Shown: positions 1 through 10,576 of the stretch, in pieces
How positions within the stretch are numbered: the stretch's first letter is position 1
Layout of the letters: each line of letters starts with the position of its first letter
NCBI RefSeq assembly: GCF_932526225.1
Contig: NC_064039.1
Coordinates: forward strand, 9,008,139-9,072,138
Origin: Nematostella vectensis
Lineage: Eukaryota; Cnidaria; Anthozoa; Actiniaria; Edwardsiidae
Length of the DNA stretch: 64,000 bases
Direction: 5' to 3'
Translations under genes and position numbers: made by a program
The notes under the pieces: generated by a model
Databases searched by the model: none
Told to the model about the DNA's origin: nothing
Seen by the model: only the letters and a program-made list of their open reading frames with translations

Positions 1-429
1 TTTATGAATATACAGGGTACAAAAAAGCAACCGGCTTCCCGTGATAGCCGGCTGTCTTTGGCAACTCTTTTTTTCTGTATCCCCTTCTCATGTTTTTAGT
101 ATGCAGGCTTTTTTACTCCCACCAAAATCCACAAAGCTGGCAAAATCTAGCAGATTTAAAAAAATTATTTTGAACCCTGATATAGCAAATTTCTAATTTT
201 TCTAAGTAATAAAGATTTGATAAAAAAAAACATGTAGCCAAGATTGTAGAATATTGAAAAACATTCACCAAACACTAGTTATGACTTTGCCAAACTTTTT
301 ATCGTTATTTAGAATTCTACAGGGTTTCAATAGTTATCTGTGGTGCCAGAGCTTCCTTTGGGAGAAATACCCTTTCAATCAACAATTGAAAACTGCTAAT
401 GTTACAGACCTATGACGCTCTCTGACACT
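1..429. other. RHOBTB intron or downstream sequence
   Basis: This AT-rich stretch has no convincing coding exon on either strand. It lies 3' of the last recognisable RHOBTB exon on the minus strand, and the remaining C-terminal exons of that gene probably lie beyond the left edge. The exact end of the adjacent exon is unresolved because several GT dinucleotides fall between 405 and 435. Confidence 0.5.
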
Positions 430-2458
430 GCTAGCTCATCTGAATGCATTGATGCCTGTAGCTCCTTCACAACCAGCTGCTCACAAGAAGCCACAAGTCT
501 CGGCAGGCAGAAAAAATTGGCCAAGGCAATTACACCCAGGGCATCATCAAGAAAAAGATTAGGACATCGTCCAGTGTACAGGAACTCCAACAAAGCCAGG
601 AAGTGGTCATGATTGGTGTCTCTCAGACGAACCTGCATCATAATAAAAAAATATATACCATGATTAAAGAAGCAATGTCACCAGTTTACATGCACTAGAA
701 TGTGTGAATTTATAAATATTATGGTTTTTTTTAATTAGATCATACTCAAAACTGATAAACCCACCAGAAAACATAACTTTGGGTCTAAAGCAAGTAAAAG
801 AAGTTAAGAGTTTTTAAAATGTGTTTCATAGATTGCTTACAAAAAATATCTTTCTTTATATCTTCCTCCTCTTGTTAGGCTCCTATTTTTCTTTAACCTT
901 TTTCAGTATTGCTTTCTCATCATGCTATACTCCCTGGGTAAAGAGGATAATGGCTGTGACAATCTGAGTACTTAAGTATACTCACCGACTGCCTGCCCCC
1001 CTCTAGAAAATGTCCCTCCATAAACATTGCCGCCAGCATCTCGGACTGAGAGACAAGCATGACCTTATGTGCATGGACCACCACAACACCAAGATCAAAC
1101 GCAACGTCAGACATACACTCCTTGCCTACAAACGCTCTGGCGCAGCTTGTAACCCTCATGTTGATATCAGCATAGACTTCAGTATTCATGTAGGCCATGT
1201 TATTGATGACATTCTCAACGTACGACGCTAGATTGGCAAGCTGTAGATAAAGTGCTGCATCTTGAAGTTCCTTTGTACAAGCACTGACCGATAAGTTCCC
1301 ACTATACAAAAAGTCTAATACAAGAAGAAAGGCTGAGTGTGAAATAAAGGTATCTAGCTTTACAAGCAGTTGATGTTTCTTGTTTCCAGGAGTTGGAACA
1401 CACTGCATGCCAGATAGATTAATGGAAGTGAAGCCTCTTGGTAGCCACGCCTTTTCTCCCATCACATCCCCTTCTTGGAAACTCGTCACACTTTTGTCTC
1501 CCATGACCAGAAACTTCTGTAGCTTTTCCTCCTCAATGAGTTCACCAAACAGTTCATGGCCAAGAAGCAAGTGAGCAAATGTAGGAGACATGGCGGCTAA
1601 GAGCATAGCATGTGCTGGAATCGATTGGTTCCCGATTAGAAAAACCACGTCAGAACACAAACTGGAGTGAAATATTGTTTTGAGGTTCTCCCGGAAAAGA
1701 GAGGATGGTACTATGATGTTTGGTAATGTGGGTTTTGGTGGTAGATTTGGTGGCTGTAATCTTGGTTGGGACACCCTCTTTAAGTGTGATGACCAGAAAC
1801 GTGTCTGACGACGGGAATTTAAAGCTGCGCGAATTGCATTCTCAAACACATCATGATATCCCCACATGTCAACAACACTGGCCTCATAGTACACTGCATC
1901 TATTTCCTTAGCAACCTGCCGTCCCATGTCAGGTGAGACAAGAAAGCACTCCCTCATTCTCTTGGACAAACTGGTGTTTTGGCAAACTACACTGACATTC
2001 AGCTGACTTCGCCAGTCTGACTTGGTACCGACCAGGATAATAGGTACCCTAGGACAATATTTTTTTATCTCTGGGTACCACACTGCGTTGACGTCCTTGA
2101 ATGAGCTTGGCGTGTTAATAGCAAAACACAGCACAATAACGTGGGCATTCTGGTATGCAAAACGCCTATTCATTGAATGATCACCAAATGTATCCCACAA
2201 TCTGAGTGAAACTGACACTCCATCAATCGTGAAGTTTGCACGGTCTCTGATCTCTGCTGAGACGTGATATTGGTCAATGGCGAAGACGGTGGGATAATGA
2301 ACATGTCGTACATGGCGTGGATTAGCCTCTTGCGTCTTCATGCCGACACCGAGGGCTTCTGCGCAAATCAGCCGCGTCTTTCCGACCCCTGAATTGCCAA
2401 CCACGACGCATTTAATGAGCTCCCTTTGGTGCTCTTCGTCGAAATCGAGTTCATTCAT
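430..2458 (-). CDS. RHOBTB: RhoBTB-type atypical Rho GTPase with BTB domains (partial)
   Basis: The start is the ATG at 2458 (MNELDF). Exon 1 runs 2458-986 and ends at a GTGAGT donor. Exon 2 starts at 632 after a TGATGCAG acceptor, phase 0, and ends near 430; later exons are outside the window. The N-terminal GTPase has a P-loop (GNSGVGKT), a WDTFGDH switch II as in RhoBTB rather than DTAGQ, and GTKSDW in place of NKxD. A proline-rich linker follows. The first BTB domain (SDVVFLIGNQ..AHAMLL) is interrupted, as in the family, and then comes a second BTB (SDVAFDLG..AHKVMLVSQSEMLAAMF) that continues into exon 2. RhoBTB proteins act as Cullin-3 substrate adaptors and are usually not classical cycling GTPases. 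In-frame codons upstream of 2458 are low-complexity and probably 5' UTR. The family call is secure. Confidence 0.93.
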
Positions 2459-3867
2459 CCTTGCACGGCATTCAAAACAGAGACAACAACAACAAAAATA
2501 GCAGGATACAGCAATCCAGTTTTGTGATGAACGTGCGGCCTTTTGTAGATCAGTTTCAATGTGCAACTGCGAAAACAAAAATGGCGGCCAGCGTACGACT
2601 GCAGGCAAAACAAAAACGTGCGTATTTCTAAATAGGTCAAAGAGTTGCAAATGTTTAGATATTCATAGTGTGTACTTCTAGGATATTTGGCTTTAATCCA
2701 AAGCGAGCTAAATTAAGCCGTCAAGTGTTGGTATGGCAAACAGCTAAGAATGAGCTACCAGAATCCTCCAGCAAAACAACAACTCACGGTTATCGCCTTT
2801 CGCTTCATAGCATGTAAGTAAATCTGTTTCAAGAGTTCCTTTAAACTCGTATTCCCATCGTTATAAGTAGACCAATGGCTAATACACTAAAGTTAGCCCC
2901 AGAAAACAGCGTCATCCAAGCAAACGGCCAGATCTCGGAGATGAGAAATAGATTCAATTTCAAAAGATTTCTCATTACAAAGTTGTCAGCACAATGCGGC
3001 TTGCGAATTCATTCCACTCCGTCGTGCTTTCTATGCTCATTGCTCGTTTTCCCGCCAATCAGTTTGTCTGCGTGTTTTCTTTTTGCAAGCGTTGTCGTGT
3101 TTTTCTCACTGCCATCAGGGGAAAAACTTATGGCAGCGAAGGAGCTAAATGTTTTTGTCTAAGACGAATCATAACATCAAATCTACTTCCTGTCAAACGG
3201 AACCAATCATAATCAAGTATTTCTACACACGTGATCTATTATTGCACTAACTTGGCTTCCTTTAACGCCTCTTTCAAGAAAATGGCCAATGATAAAACAG
3301 CGATTAGATGCTCCTCTTCTTATTTGGACAATCTTTTCTATTTTGGAATACCTGTTTTAAATAAAATTCTTGTTTGTGAATTATTTAGTTAATGCAGTAA
3401 TATAAAACTGCTGTTTTTATACATAGCTGGTTAAAACATCCACGGCGTGCTAGCGCAGGCTAAAAGGGATTGAACATTGAAAAAAAAATAGTTTCCCATT
3501 TTTAAAACCATTTAGAGGAAGTTTGATCCGATCCAATCCTAATCTTTTTGTTTTCAACAAAGTACATTGCTTTTAAAACAAGTACAATACCACCTGTAAA
3601 TCATAATACAGTACTAAAAGCAGGATGGCGACACAAATAATCACATCAAATTAAGCAACAGTAATCTCTGAAGTCACCCGTCACCTTTTTTAAATTCAGG
3701 TGAAACTGGAAAGCCAACAGCTACCCTGAATACAAGCTTACCGGAATGATATTCATGTGCGCGATATTAATTTGATAATGTAAAAAGACTTATGGATATT
3801 TTTTGGAACTACACAATTAAGCCGGAATTCTGTTTTATCGAGCTCTTTTATTCGTTTATCAGATCAA
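2459..3867. other. RHOBTB upstream/intergenic region
   Basis: It holds the likely 5' UTR and promoter of RHOBTB (first 200 bases) and then AT-rich sequence. Short open frames near 2875-3212 have no recognisable motif. No gene is supported here. Confidence 0.5.
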
Positions 3868-4200
3868 GCATGAGAGGGGGGGACTGGGGACTTTCATAGA
3901 CACCGAAACGCCCCTCCGACCCCCCCCCCCCAGCCCCATTCCAGGCTTGGGGGGTGCGCTGGGCCCCTCCGAGCCCCTCAGCCCCGTCTCATGCAGATGA
4001 GGCCTCGCGTAGCTAATTATCAATCTACGTCGGGACCACTTCGCGTAGATTAATAATTGCCAATTATCAATCTACGTCGGGACCACCTCGCGTAGATAAA
4101 TAATTAGCAATCATTAATCCGCTGTCTATCGACACTCCGTAGGGTGGCGGGACTGGTGCCTTTCATAGAAACGGGTGGGAACCTTGCAATTAGACCCCCG
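3868..4200. repeat. Left-end repeats of the viral element
   Basis: Three structures occur together. An inverted repeat pairs GCATGAGA (3868-3875) with TCTCATGC (3987-3994). A 47-bp direct repeat occurs twice in tandem (about 4015-4108), and each copy holds a dyad ATCTACG..CGTAGAT that could fold as a hairpin. A motif with GGGACTGG followed by CTTTCATAGA occurs near 3880 and again near 4148. A C-run lies at 3919-3931. The cluster fits an element terminus or replication/packaging signal, but function is inference. Confidence 0.55.
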
Positions 4201-4223
4201 TCTGTCCTGTAGTATATACACAT

Positions 4224-4532
4224 GTGCATATCATTCGAAGGATGAAGTGCGGAAAAGATTACTGCGGGTGGCTAAAGGTCGGCCATGCAGACACGTGCGG
4301 CCAGAGGTGCATGGACACCTACTGCAAGGTGCACCTCCAAAGGCTCCGTAAGGGCAGCCCCCTCCCCGTGCCGTGCAGGATCTGCGGCATAGGGACGCAG
4401 TCGGAGACGCGGTTGTGTCGCCTCTGCGGAGCGAATCGTGTAGGGCAGAGGATGCGCGGCACCGGGAGGCGCGCTCGGGAATGGTTCGCACTCGTCCTGT
4501 CTGACATCGGAGCCCGCGATACCGGCAATTAG
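4224..4532 (+). CDS. Small Cys-rich zinc-finger-like protein of the viral element
   Basis: This is an intact 102-aa frame. An alternative start lies at 4242. The N-terminal half holds clustered Cys/His residues (C9, C14, C25, C29, C34, H37). The second half holds a CRIC-x10-CRLC pair (residues 50-67) typical of a treble-clef or zinc-ribbon knuckle, followed by a basic Arg-rich tail. A TATA-like sequence (AGTATATACA) lies just upstream. It may bind DNA or act as a late transcription factor, but that is a guess. It is one of the few genes here without an obvious break. Its 3' end runs into a 62-bp tandem repeat. Confidence 0.6.
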   Translation: MHIIRRMKCGKDYCGWLKVGHADTCGQRCMDTYCKVHLQRLRKGSPLPVPCRICGIGTQSETRLCRLCGANRVGQRMRGTGRRAREWFALVLSDIGARDTGN

Positions 4533-4686
4533 AGACTGGGTGGCACAAGGCATACCCAAACACTCGTCCCGCCGGCTGTGATACGGGCAATTAGAGACTG
4601 GGTGGCACAAGGCATACCCAAACACTCGTCCCGCCGGCTGTGATACGGGCAATTAGAGACTGGGTGGCACAAGGCATACCCAAACA
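4525..4686. repeat. 62-bp tandem repeat, about 2.6 copies
   Basis: Units begin GCAATTAGAGACTGGG at 4525, 4587 and 4649, a period of 62. The copies are nearly identical, so the duplication is recent compared with the frameshifts around it. The array fills the gap between the zinc-finger gene stop and the next start codon at 4686, so it multiplies the presumed 5' leader of that gene. Confidence 0.9.
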
Positions 4687-6075
4687 TGGACATCTACATA
4701 GAGGACGTTCTCAATAGCATGCCTGACAAAGAGGCGCCCGCCGTACTTGCAGGGCTGGTCCAGAACATCCTGGACGAGGACATCCCCGACGATGTCAAAC
4801 ACAAGCGCTCGTACCGGCGAAAGCGTGGACAGAGGAAGTCTGGCGCGAGTTCGACCCTTTGCTGCCGGGACGGCGGCAAAAGGGCCCAGAGAGCTTAGAC
4901 CCCGAGAAGTACTATTCCCTCTTCGTCGGCGGCGCCCATCTTTGGTTCCTAAGCGTGGATGCCACTCTTCGGGGCCAAGACATAAGCGCCGGTGTTTACC
5001 AGGAGATACGAGATCTTGGTGGAGCAGGTGTCATTGCTCTAAAGCCGGTTATGCGGGGGCCTGACATTAATGACGATGGCTCGGTGTGGTGGGTCTCGCA
5101 CGAGCGAGAGTCTCTGCGGGCAAAAGCAGTGTTGCCACGGTGCTTGAGATGGTAGACCCCGACCGGCGCTACAGACTCTTCACGGTCGTTGGTAAGGCCC
5201 CCGCAGAGCCATTGGCGCCAATCACAGAGGAGGAAGGGCGCTCGGAGCACAAGATCGGTGGGTCATTAGTCAAAAGAGGGCACCAAATTGCAGTCGGCGC
5301 CCTGGAAGGCATCGATGCGGGTATTTGGGAGAAAGGACGGGAGTACCTCGTCTACGTGAGATACGAGCTTCGCCCTTTACCTGGGCCGATGTTTGAGCGA
5401 GAGGGGGGTGACACCTTCGCTAACTGTGTTGTGAGTTATGTTGCCGACTTCTTGCCGCTCTCTTGGTCTAACCAAGACACGGGGCAAGATCCTCGAGCAA
5501 TATGACAAGATGCTGGCCACTACGGGATGCACCAAAGAAGACCTCTTTGAGATGGAAAAGAAGCTCGAGGTAAAGCTAGTAGCCGTGGACGCCCTGGGCA
5601 ACGGTATGTGGGACTCGGGGAAGTACAAGACTAAGGCGAGGGTCACTATTCCTTGCCACAATAACCACGCCTGGGCGGAGCTTCCGCCCAAACCACCTGC
5701 GATCACGAGCGTCCACGGCCTAGACTTTGAGGCTAAGGGGGAGCTTCGTTCGTGCTCATTCGCTTTATAAACAGGGCGATCCCCAGAAGCACGAGGATCT
5801 GGCTGTGCGGGTCACGCACATGTTATAGTCACGCACGAAGGCATCCTGTACCGATCGGGACAGGACGGAGCGGCTATCGACAGGGCGTTTACAGACGAGA
5901 CCGGATGTGATCTTCAATGGCTCCCTGATGATCACCCAGCCTACCAAGAGTACACCGAAGCTACGCACTCGATGGGCGGTGCAATAGGGTATCGAAGTGG
6001 ACCCAAAGAGACCTCGTACGCATACGTATACGCGCAGTATGGACCCCGTACGCATACGTATACGCGCAGTATGGA
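4686..6075 (+). pseudogene. 5' part of a large replication-type protein, frameshifted and truncated
   Basis: Coding sense moves between frames: 4686 to about 4810, then about 4815-5100, then 5115-5490, then 5480-5765, then a short piece to 5823, then 5822-6013. At least five indels are therefore needed. Readable pieces include an acidic N-terminus (MDIYIEDVLNSMPDKE), a KYYSLFVGGAHLWFLS segment, an ANCVVSYV segment and HNNHAW about 85 residues later. The spaced Asn-Cys and His-Ala-Trp suggest a papain/OTU-like cysteine-peptidase fold, which some Polinton-like polymerases carry at the N-terminus. This is weak inference. No polymerase palm motifs follow; the frame collapses at a 32-bp tandem duplication near 6015, after which opposite-strand genes begin. 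A large 3' deletion is likely. Confidence 0.5.
6015..6075. repeat. Tandem duplication of a palindromic CGTACGCATACGTATACG motif
   Basis: Two near-perfect copies are offset by 32 bp and end in GCGCAGTATGGA. Each contains the dyad TACGTATACG, resembling the TA-rich palindromes at 7500-7575. The repeat marks the apparent deletion junction between the truncated plus-strand gene and the minus-strand gene cluster. Confidence 0.75.
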
Positions 6076-6114
6076 AAAAGGCCGCCTAGATGCAGCGCCG
6101 GAACGGCAGCTGCA

Positions 6115-6925
6115 TCACAGCAAGCGGCTAGCTGTGTAGCCGATGGCGAGAGCGCCGGCGCCAATGTACGCCAACTCGGCGTTTTTCTGCGTTTTGCTGG
6201 GGATGTAGTAGTCGGACAGCTCAGGAGCCCGCATCGACTCCAGGGATTGTTTTGGTCGGGTCTGGTTGTAGAGTTTGAGCGCGTAGTCAATGTCGGTAAA
6301 GTTTTGCTTTGCGAGGGCCCCTCTCTCGCGACTTTGCGCTTGCCAATCGAGGATTTTTTGTCGCCGCTGTTGGTAGCGTCCATAGTCTTGTTGGTATTTC
6401 TCTAGGGCCTTGTTGTGTGTGTGCCGAAGGCGTGCCAGCGCCTCGCGTGGCATCTTCGGCGCGCGCGCGCAAGCCCTCGCGTCCCTGCGACTCGCTAGCG
6501 ACCGGCGACCCAACGTGTTGCACGACACGAAGTGTCTCTTTCTTCGCTCTGTTAAGTCGGTTCCACTTTGCCAAGCGCCTTCCAGCTTCGACTCGTCCAG
6601 GGTGTTTAGGTCGGGTCGCGGGTGGTTCGGGGCTCGTGATTCTCTCCACTAACGCCGAAGGCGTACGTGTAGGTTCATGAGCAGTTTTTTGATGATGCTC
6701 ATCAGCAGCTTCTTTGTCAGGTTCCGCTGACCCGTTTGCCGTTCCGGCAGGCTGAGCACTAGTACTTCCTTGAGGTCCCTCAATTTGTGGTGCAACTACT
6801 TGGTTGCTGAAGAAGTGGCAAGCTTTCAAATGAACGTCTACTCTGGGATGGCAGACTCGCCAGTGTGCGTACCCTTCGGGGGGCAAACCACTGGTAGGTC
6901 CGCGACTGCTACCTCGTGTTGGCAC
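6115..6925 (-). pseudogene. Viral-element protein with basic coiled region and C-terminal membrane segment
   Basis: One frame covers 6925 to about 6440 and a second covers about 6500-6115, so one indel lies between. The first part is Ala/Pro/Glu-rich and disordered. The middle is rich in Arg/Lys. The C-terminal piece contains the helical ALEKYQQDYGRYQQRRQKI stretch and ends in a short hydrophobic segment (AYIGAGALAIGYTASRLL). A small virion or membrane-associated protein is plausible. I do not recognise a named family. The start is uncertain. Confidence 0.45.
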
Positions 6926-6950
6926 CGCACGTCAGCGCTTGCCGTTCCGG

Positions 6951-7462
6951 CGGTGTTCACATGGCGTGCTACGTGTAACGCCCCGACGGCTAAAGCCATC
7001 AAACGACCGCAGCGTAGAGACAGGCTTCCGCACAATGTGCGGAGCTCGTTGTTGATGATGTAGTCGGACACGAGGTCATTGTGGAGATCGACCACACTGT
7101 CGGCAACGCCATGCCTACTAGCTTGGTCGTAAGCTTCAGAAAGCTGTCTGCCAGGGCGTCTGTAGTCCGGCTGGCTAGAGAGGTCTAGTATCGCTTCTCG
7201 TACTTCCTCACCTCCTCGGCGCTCATGCGTTTGACGTCGTCGTGAGTCAGGGCCTTGCCTACCATTTCTCTCGACTTCCCCGAGGCTACGAGAATCGCGA
7301 GTTTCTCCCTCGCGTCTGCTATCTCAGTTTGCTCACCTCCGGTAGCCGTCCCGGCTGGCTGCGTCGAGCAGCCCAGCGACTCGACGCCGGGAGACGTCGA
7401 CGGCCGGGAGTCTTCTTGAGGTCCCTCTCAAGAAGACTCTCAAAGTATTCGTCGCTCATCAT
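6951..7462 (-). pseudogene. Small alpha-helical viral-element protein with frameshifts and a stop
   Basis: The start is ATGATG at 7462/7459. Coding sense switches frame near 7400, hits an in-frame TAG near 7188 and changes frame again near 7115, after which it reads to about 6951. Visible pieces are an acidic N-terminus (MMSDEYFESLLERDLKK), a central helix rich in E/K/R ending VRKYEKRY, and a hydrophobic C-terminal region (LRCGRLMALAVGAL). The organisation suggests a roughly 165-aa minor structural or membrane-anchored protein. It is followed by a GCCGTTCCGGC hairpin. Confidence 0.45.
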
Positions 7463-7489
7463 GCACCCCTGCCGTGGCTAAGGTGCAAC

Positions 7490-7590
7490 ACGTGTGTATA
7501 TATATACGTATACGTACACGTGCCTCGAGGGCGGTGTGATCGATGCGTGTATATATATATATGTATACGTATAGGTGGGCGGTGGTTTAC
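7490..7590. promoter_or_regulatory. Duplicated TATA-rich palindromic module
   Basis: Two copies of a (TA)n run followed by GTATACGTA occur at about 7494-7520 and 7546-7573. They lie directly upstream (minus sense) of the gene starting at 7462 and just after the ATPase stop at 7596. In an otherwise GC-rich element these are the obvious TATA-type promoter candidates. Confidence 0.5.
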
Positions 7591-7595
7591 TGTGC

Positions 7596-8191
7596 TTACC
7601 CTTCAACTAGGGCGATGGTATAAGGGTGACGCAAGCAAAACCCTAACTTCGAGAACTTTTTCGTCTTGAGGGCCTTCATGTACTCTTTCATCTTCTCTTT
7701 TGAGAGCTCCGCGCCGTAGTCATGCAGGATAGCTTTCATGTCCGCCTTGCTCGGCGTATAGAAGACCACCAAGGCCGCGATGTTCTCACGGAACGGCTTC
7801 GTGATGCTGGTGAGCTGCTGCGTGATCACCCACACGCTAATACCCACGTGGCGCGCGCTGTGTTGATGAGCTGGTCAGAGCGCCTCTTTACGTCTTTCGA
7901 GGCCGCACAGTCGTAGAGTATGATTAGCGTATTAGTGCCTTCGAAGACAACGGAGACAAACCTCAGCAGTATGTCGATCTGACCCGCCTCAGGTGTGACG
8001 ACAAACAGACGATTGTCGCCCTCGCCAAAGCCGTCGTATGTTTTGTTGTAGACAAACGTAGGGCACACGAGTAGGATGTAGTCAAACTTGCCCCGGAAAG
8101 GGCCGCGCAGCCGGTCCACTATGAATAGGGTCTTCCTGCATGACGCCGGGCCCACGATGAGAGCGTTAAATGGGGTGTTTTTCGGGTCCAT
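7596..8191 (-). pseudogene. A32-like (FtsK/HerA superfamily) DNA-packaging ATPase, broken
   Basis: The start ATG at 8191 lies 8 bases from a GCCGTTCCGGC hairpin. The gene would encode about 197 aa. A Walker A-like loop is GPASCRKT: the glycine before Lys-Thr is Arg. The Walker B-like strand reads LIILYDCAAS, with Tyr where the first acidic residue is usual. A downstream ITQQL motif fits the A32-type motif III. A net two-base insertion in a CGCGCGC run near 7850 shifts the frame, and the rest (7847-7596) is read in another frame to a normal stop. Packaging ATPases of this type translocate the genome into capsids, and the position next to the MCP gene is typical. The damaged P-loop and frameshift make this copy nonfunctional. 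Confidence 0.75.
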
Positions 8192-8219
8192 ACCGCTTGC
8201 CGTTCCGGCGCAGCGCTTT

Positions 8220-8247
8220 GCACAGAAACGCGTTTCGGTTTCTGTGC
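8220..8247. terminator. Perfect 10-bp stem hairpin between MCP and ATPase genes
   Basis: GCACAGAAAC (8220-8229) and GTTTCTGTGC (8238-8247) are perfect inverted repeats with an 8-base loop. They lie exactly between the MCP stop codon (8248-8250) and the ATPase start, next to another minihairpin (8199-8209). A 3'-end processing or termination signal is plausible. Confidence 0.5.
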
Positions 8248-9512
8248 TCAATATTGTATGGACTCTAGCTGTCCGTTCATAAGGTTCATTTGGGCGTCGG
8301 CCACCACAAACACGTGACAGTTTACGGTACCCTGGCCGCTTGTCGTGCGTTTTATCTCGAGATGCACACCGTCGCGGGTATTGACCAATCGGAGACCACC
8401 CCCATGGATAGCACTGTCGTCCATCGTTCGAAGGTCGATCCACAGAGCAAACTTGTTGTCGCCATAAAACGACTCGGGGCTGACGGCCGGGCGGCAGGCG
8501 CTCCGCTGTGCCCCCCCGGGGAGGGGCGGACGAACCGCCTTTTCGCCTCCCTCCAGAAATCCGTGGGGCGTAGTCCCTGGCTGAAGACCTTGTTTGGCAT
8601 GCCGTCGATTGTAACGCGGACGCTCTTGATGTCGGGGTACAAGAACTTCTCAGAGTCGCGAGCCCCTGCCGTGTATGGCTCCACAAAGAGGAGCAACAGA
8701 CCACTCATAGACCTTCGCGGCAGGTTGACACTCTCGTTGATTATGCTGTCCGTCCCTTTGCTAATCACGAAGGTCTTGTGGAGGTTTACTTGCTCGTAGA
8801 AGAACGTTGTGCCGTTTTGGTAGGCGGCGGCTGCAGACCGGGCGAGGTTGTCGTCCCTCAGGCTTTCGTATTCCAGCTCTTGGTTTTTGATGCCGTAGGA
8901 TAATTTGGTAGCATGGCTTCCGACTACTACCTGGTCAACCGTTGCGAGCGTGATCTCGAAGAGCAGCGCCTCGGAGAGCGCCCTTGGGTACAGTACGCCG
9001 TGGTCCGTCAGCAGAGAATGGTCTAGCGGGATGGTGTTCTTCGCCCCGTGGGCGGCGTTTAGAGCGTTCTCCTTGGCGTTACTAGTCGCTTTATCACCAG
9101 CCTTGGAGTGAAGCTTGCGCATGTTTTCTGACTGTATGCCCTGCTCCAGGCGGTCCTCTCTCTCGACCTTGGACAGGTAAAGCTCCTCATACGTCTTGAA
9201 GACATCGTAGCGGCTGGTGTCCTGGTGAGTTTCTCCTGCAAACGTGATTTTCAGGCGGCTCACTAGATTTCGGCCGACGTTGTTCACGACGGTATTATTC
9301 GCTTGGCCTGAGATGGAGAGATCGAAACCGACCCTCAAGGAGCCAGGCACAAGCGTGAGGCCTTCCGATAGCTTTGGGACCGCCACATATAGCGTCTCGC
9401 CGGGGTAAGCCGTCGACGGGTTGAGAGTGACCCGGTGATCAGTTCTCTCGGCTTTCAACCCCAGAGGAATTCTGGGTGTTCGTTGGGGGTCAAGTTTATC
9501 GCTGACTGACAT
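8248..9512 (-). pseudogene. Double-jelly-roll major capsid-like protein, frameshifted
   Basis: The start is the ATG at 9512 (MSVSDKLDPQRTPR), behind a strongly TA-rich promoter. One frame is open from 9512 to about 8530. A net frameshift lies in the GC-rich stretch 8480-8550, and a different frame continues to the TGA at 8248. The whole would be about 420 codons, within the size range of dJR capsid proteins of Polinton-like viruses. Recognisable features are an N-terminal beta-rich segment, VVNNVGRNLVSRLKITFAG, a RYDVFKTYEELYL helix followed by ERED, and LTDHGVLYPRALSEALLFE. These match my recollection of capsid-like proteins in cnidarian genomes; a structural search would be decisive. Host loss of function is indicated by the break. 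Confidence 0.7.
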
Positions 9513-9658
9513 TCCTATTACGTATATTATATATATATAATATATATTATATATACATAAAGTACAGCCGCGTATATACATAAAGTAAAGCCGCGTGGCT
9601 ATGGTGCGGACTGTTAGACATGTCTAATATAGCGTAGTACGAGTTATGCGCACGCATC
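9513..9658. promoter_or_regulatory. Divergent TA-rich promoter region
   Basis: It lies between the MCP start (minus) and the coiled-coil gene start (plus). It contains an extended TA-repeat palindrome (about 9525-9557) and two copies of ATACATAAAGTA followed by a GCCGCGT motif (9553-9596). It is likely a bidirectional promoter. Confidence 0.55.
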
Positions 9659-10576
9659 ATGGGTGATGTTGACGTTGACATTGACGATACCTTGGCGGAG
9701 CGGGGGACGACGAGACGACGCCCCTTATCCCGTTTGACCCCGATGATGGGGAGTCGATCCCAATGACGAGCACGTCATCGCGGGGGGCCCGGACGCAGAC
9801 GACGGCTGAAACCTCGTTCAACACAGAGGGTGCAGCGGTAAGACTCGGTCTCCAGTCCCTCAGGGAGAAATACCCAGACCTTAACGAGAATCTGATACGA
9901 TTCCAATCAGACCGGAGGGGAAAGACGCTAATACAGCTTCGTAACCTCGACAAAGGTGGTTGGACTAAACCAAGGCAGCTGTTCAATGAGAACGGGGGCG
10001 TTCGACAGGACGTTGCAAAGCTGAAAGGCTTCAAGCTGGCGATGGGGTCCGTGGCAGAGATAGACGCGGTCATCCAGGAGAACACAGAACGAGTCCAAGA
10101 GCTGCAAGGGGTGGTAGCCACAGATAGGGAGACCATCGACGACCCTAACACGTCAGAGAGTCGCCGCCGAGGCCCGTGAGCGCAACGAGGAAAGGCTATC
10201 CGAGATCGACGAACTAGAACGCGAAAACCGAGAGCTCGAGAACCGAAAGCCGCTCAGAGAGCGCATCAAAGCCATCTTCAAAAAGTACGGCTTTACCGTC
10301 ACCGCTATCGGGTTGGCCGTAGCGACGACGATCGCGGCCATTGTGACGTCGCTCGGCAAGTCGCTCTCCTCCGTGGCCAGAGGGGTCGGTAACGGGCTTA
10401 AGGCTATCGTGGAAAAGCTCGAGCTTCTCCCTGGGCTAGTAGGCAGCATCGCGAACTTCGTGTTTAAGGCTGCAGGAGAAGCGGTGAAATTCCTTGGCGA
10501 AAATGCTTGGCTGCTCATTCTAGCCGTAGCCACGTTCTTGGTTCGTCGAATGCAAAGCAATCATCGGAACAAGTAA
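9659..10576 (+). pseudogene. Coiled-coil membrane protein of the viral element, two frameshifts
   Basis: The likely start is the ATG at 9659. A frameshift near 9703 moves reading into the frame that is open from 9763, and a second near 10155 moves it into the frame ending at 10576. Regions in order are an acidic N-terminus, a helical region (LRNLDKGGWTKPRQLFNENG), a strongly charged coiled coil (about 10170-10265, rich in E/R), then TVTAIGLAVATTIAAIVTS, a glycine-spaced amphipathic stretch, and a C-terminal hydrophobic helix (AWLLILAVATFLV) followed by a basic tail. The helix-loop-helix membrane architecture suggests a virion membrane or minor capsid component. Closely similar hypothetical proteins recur in cnidarian genomes as I recall them. 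Confidence 0.6.

Noticed and set aside
4231..4652. Minus-strand Arg/Pro/Cys-rich frames opposite the zinc-finger gene
   Set aside because: They are repeat- and composition-driven shadows of the plus-strand frame and the 62-bp repeat.
8352..8799. Plus-strand frames overlapping the MCP gene
   Set aside because: They are shadows of the minus-strand capsid gene; the minus strand shows the protein-like composition.
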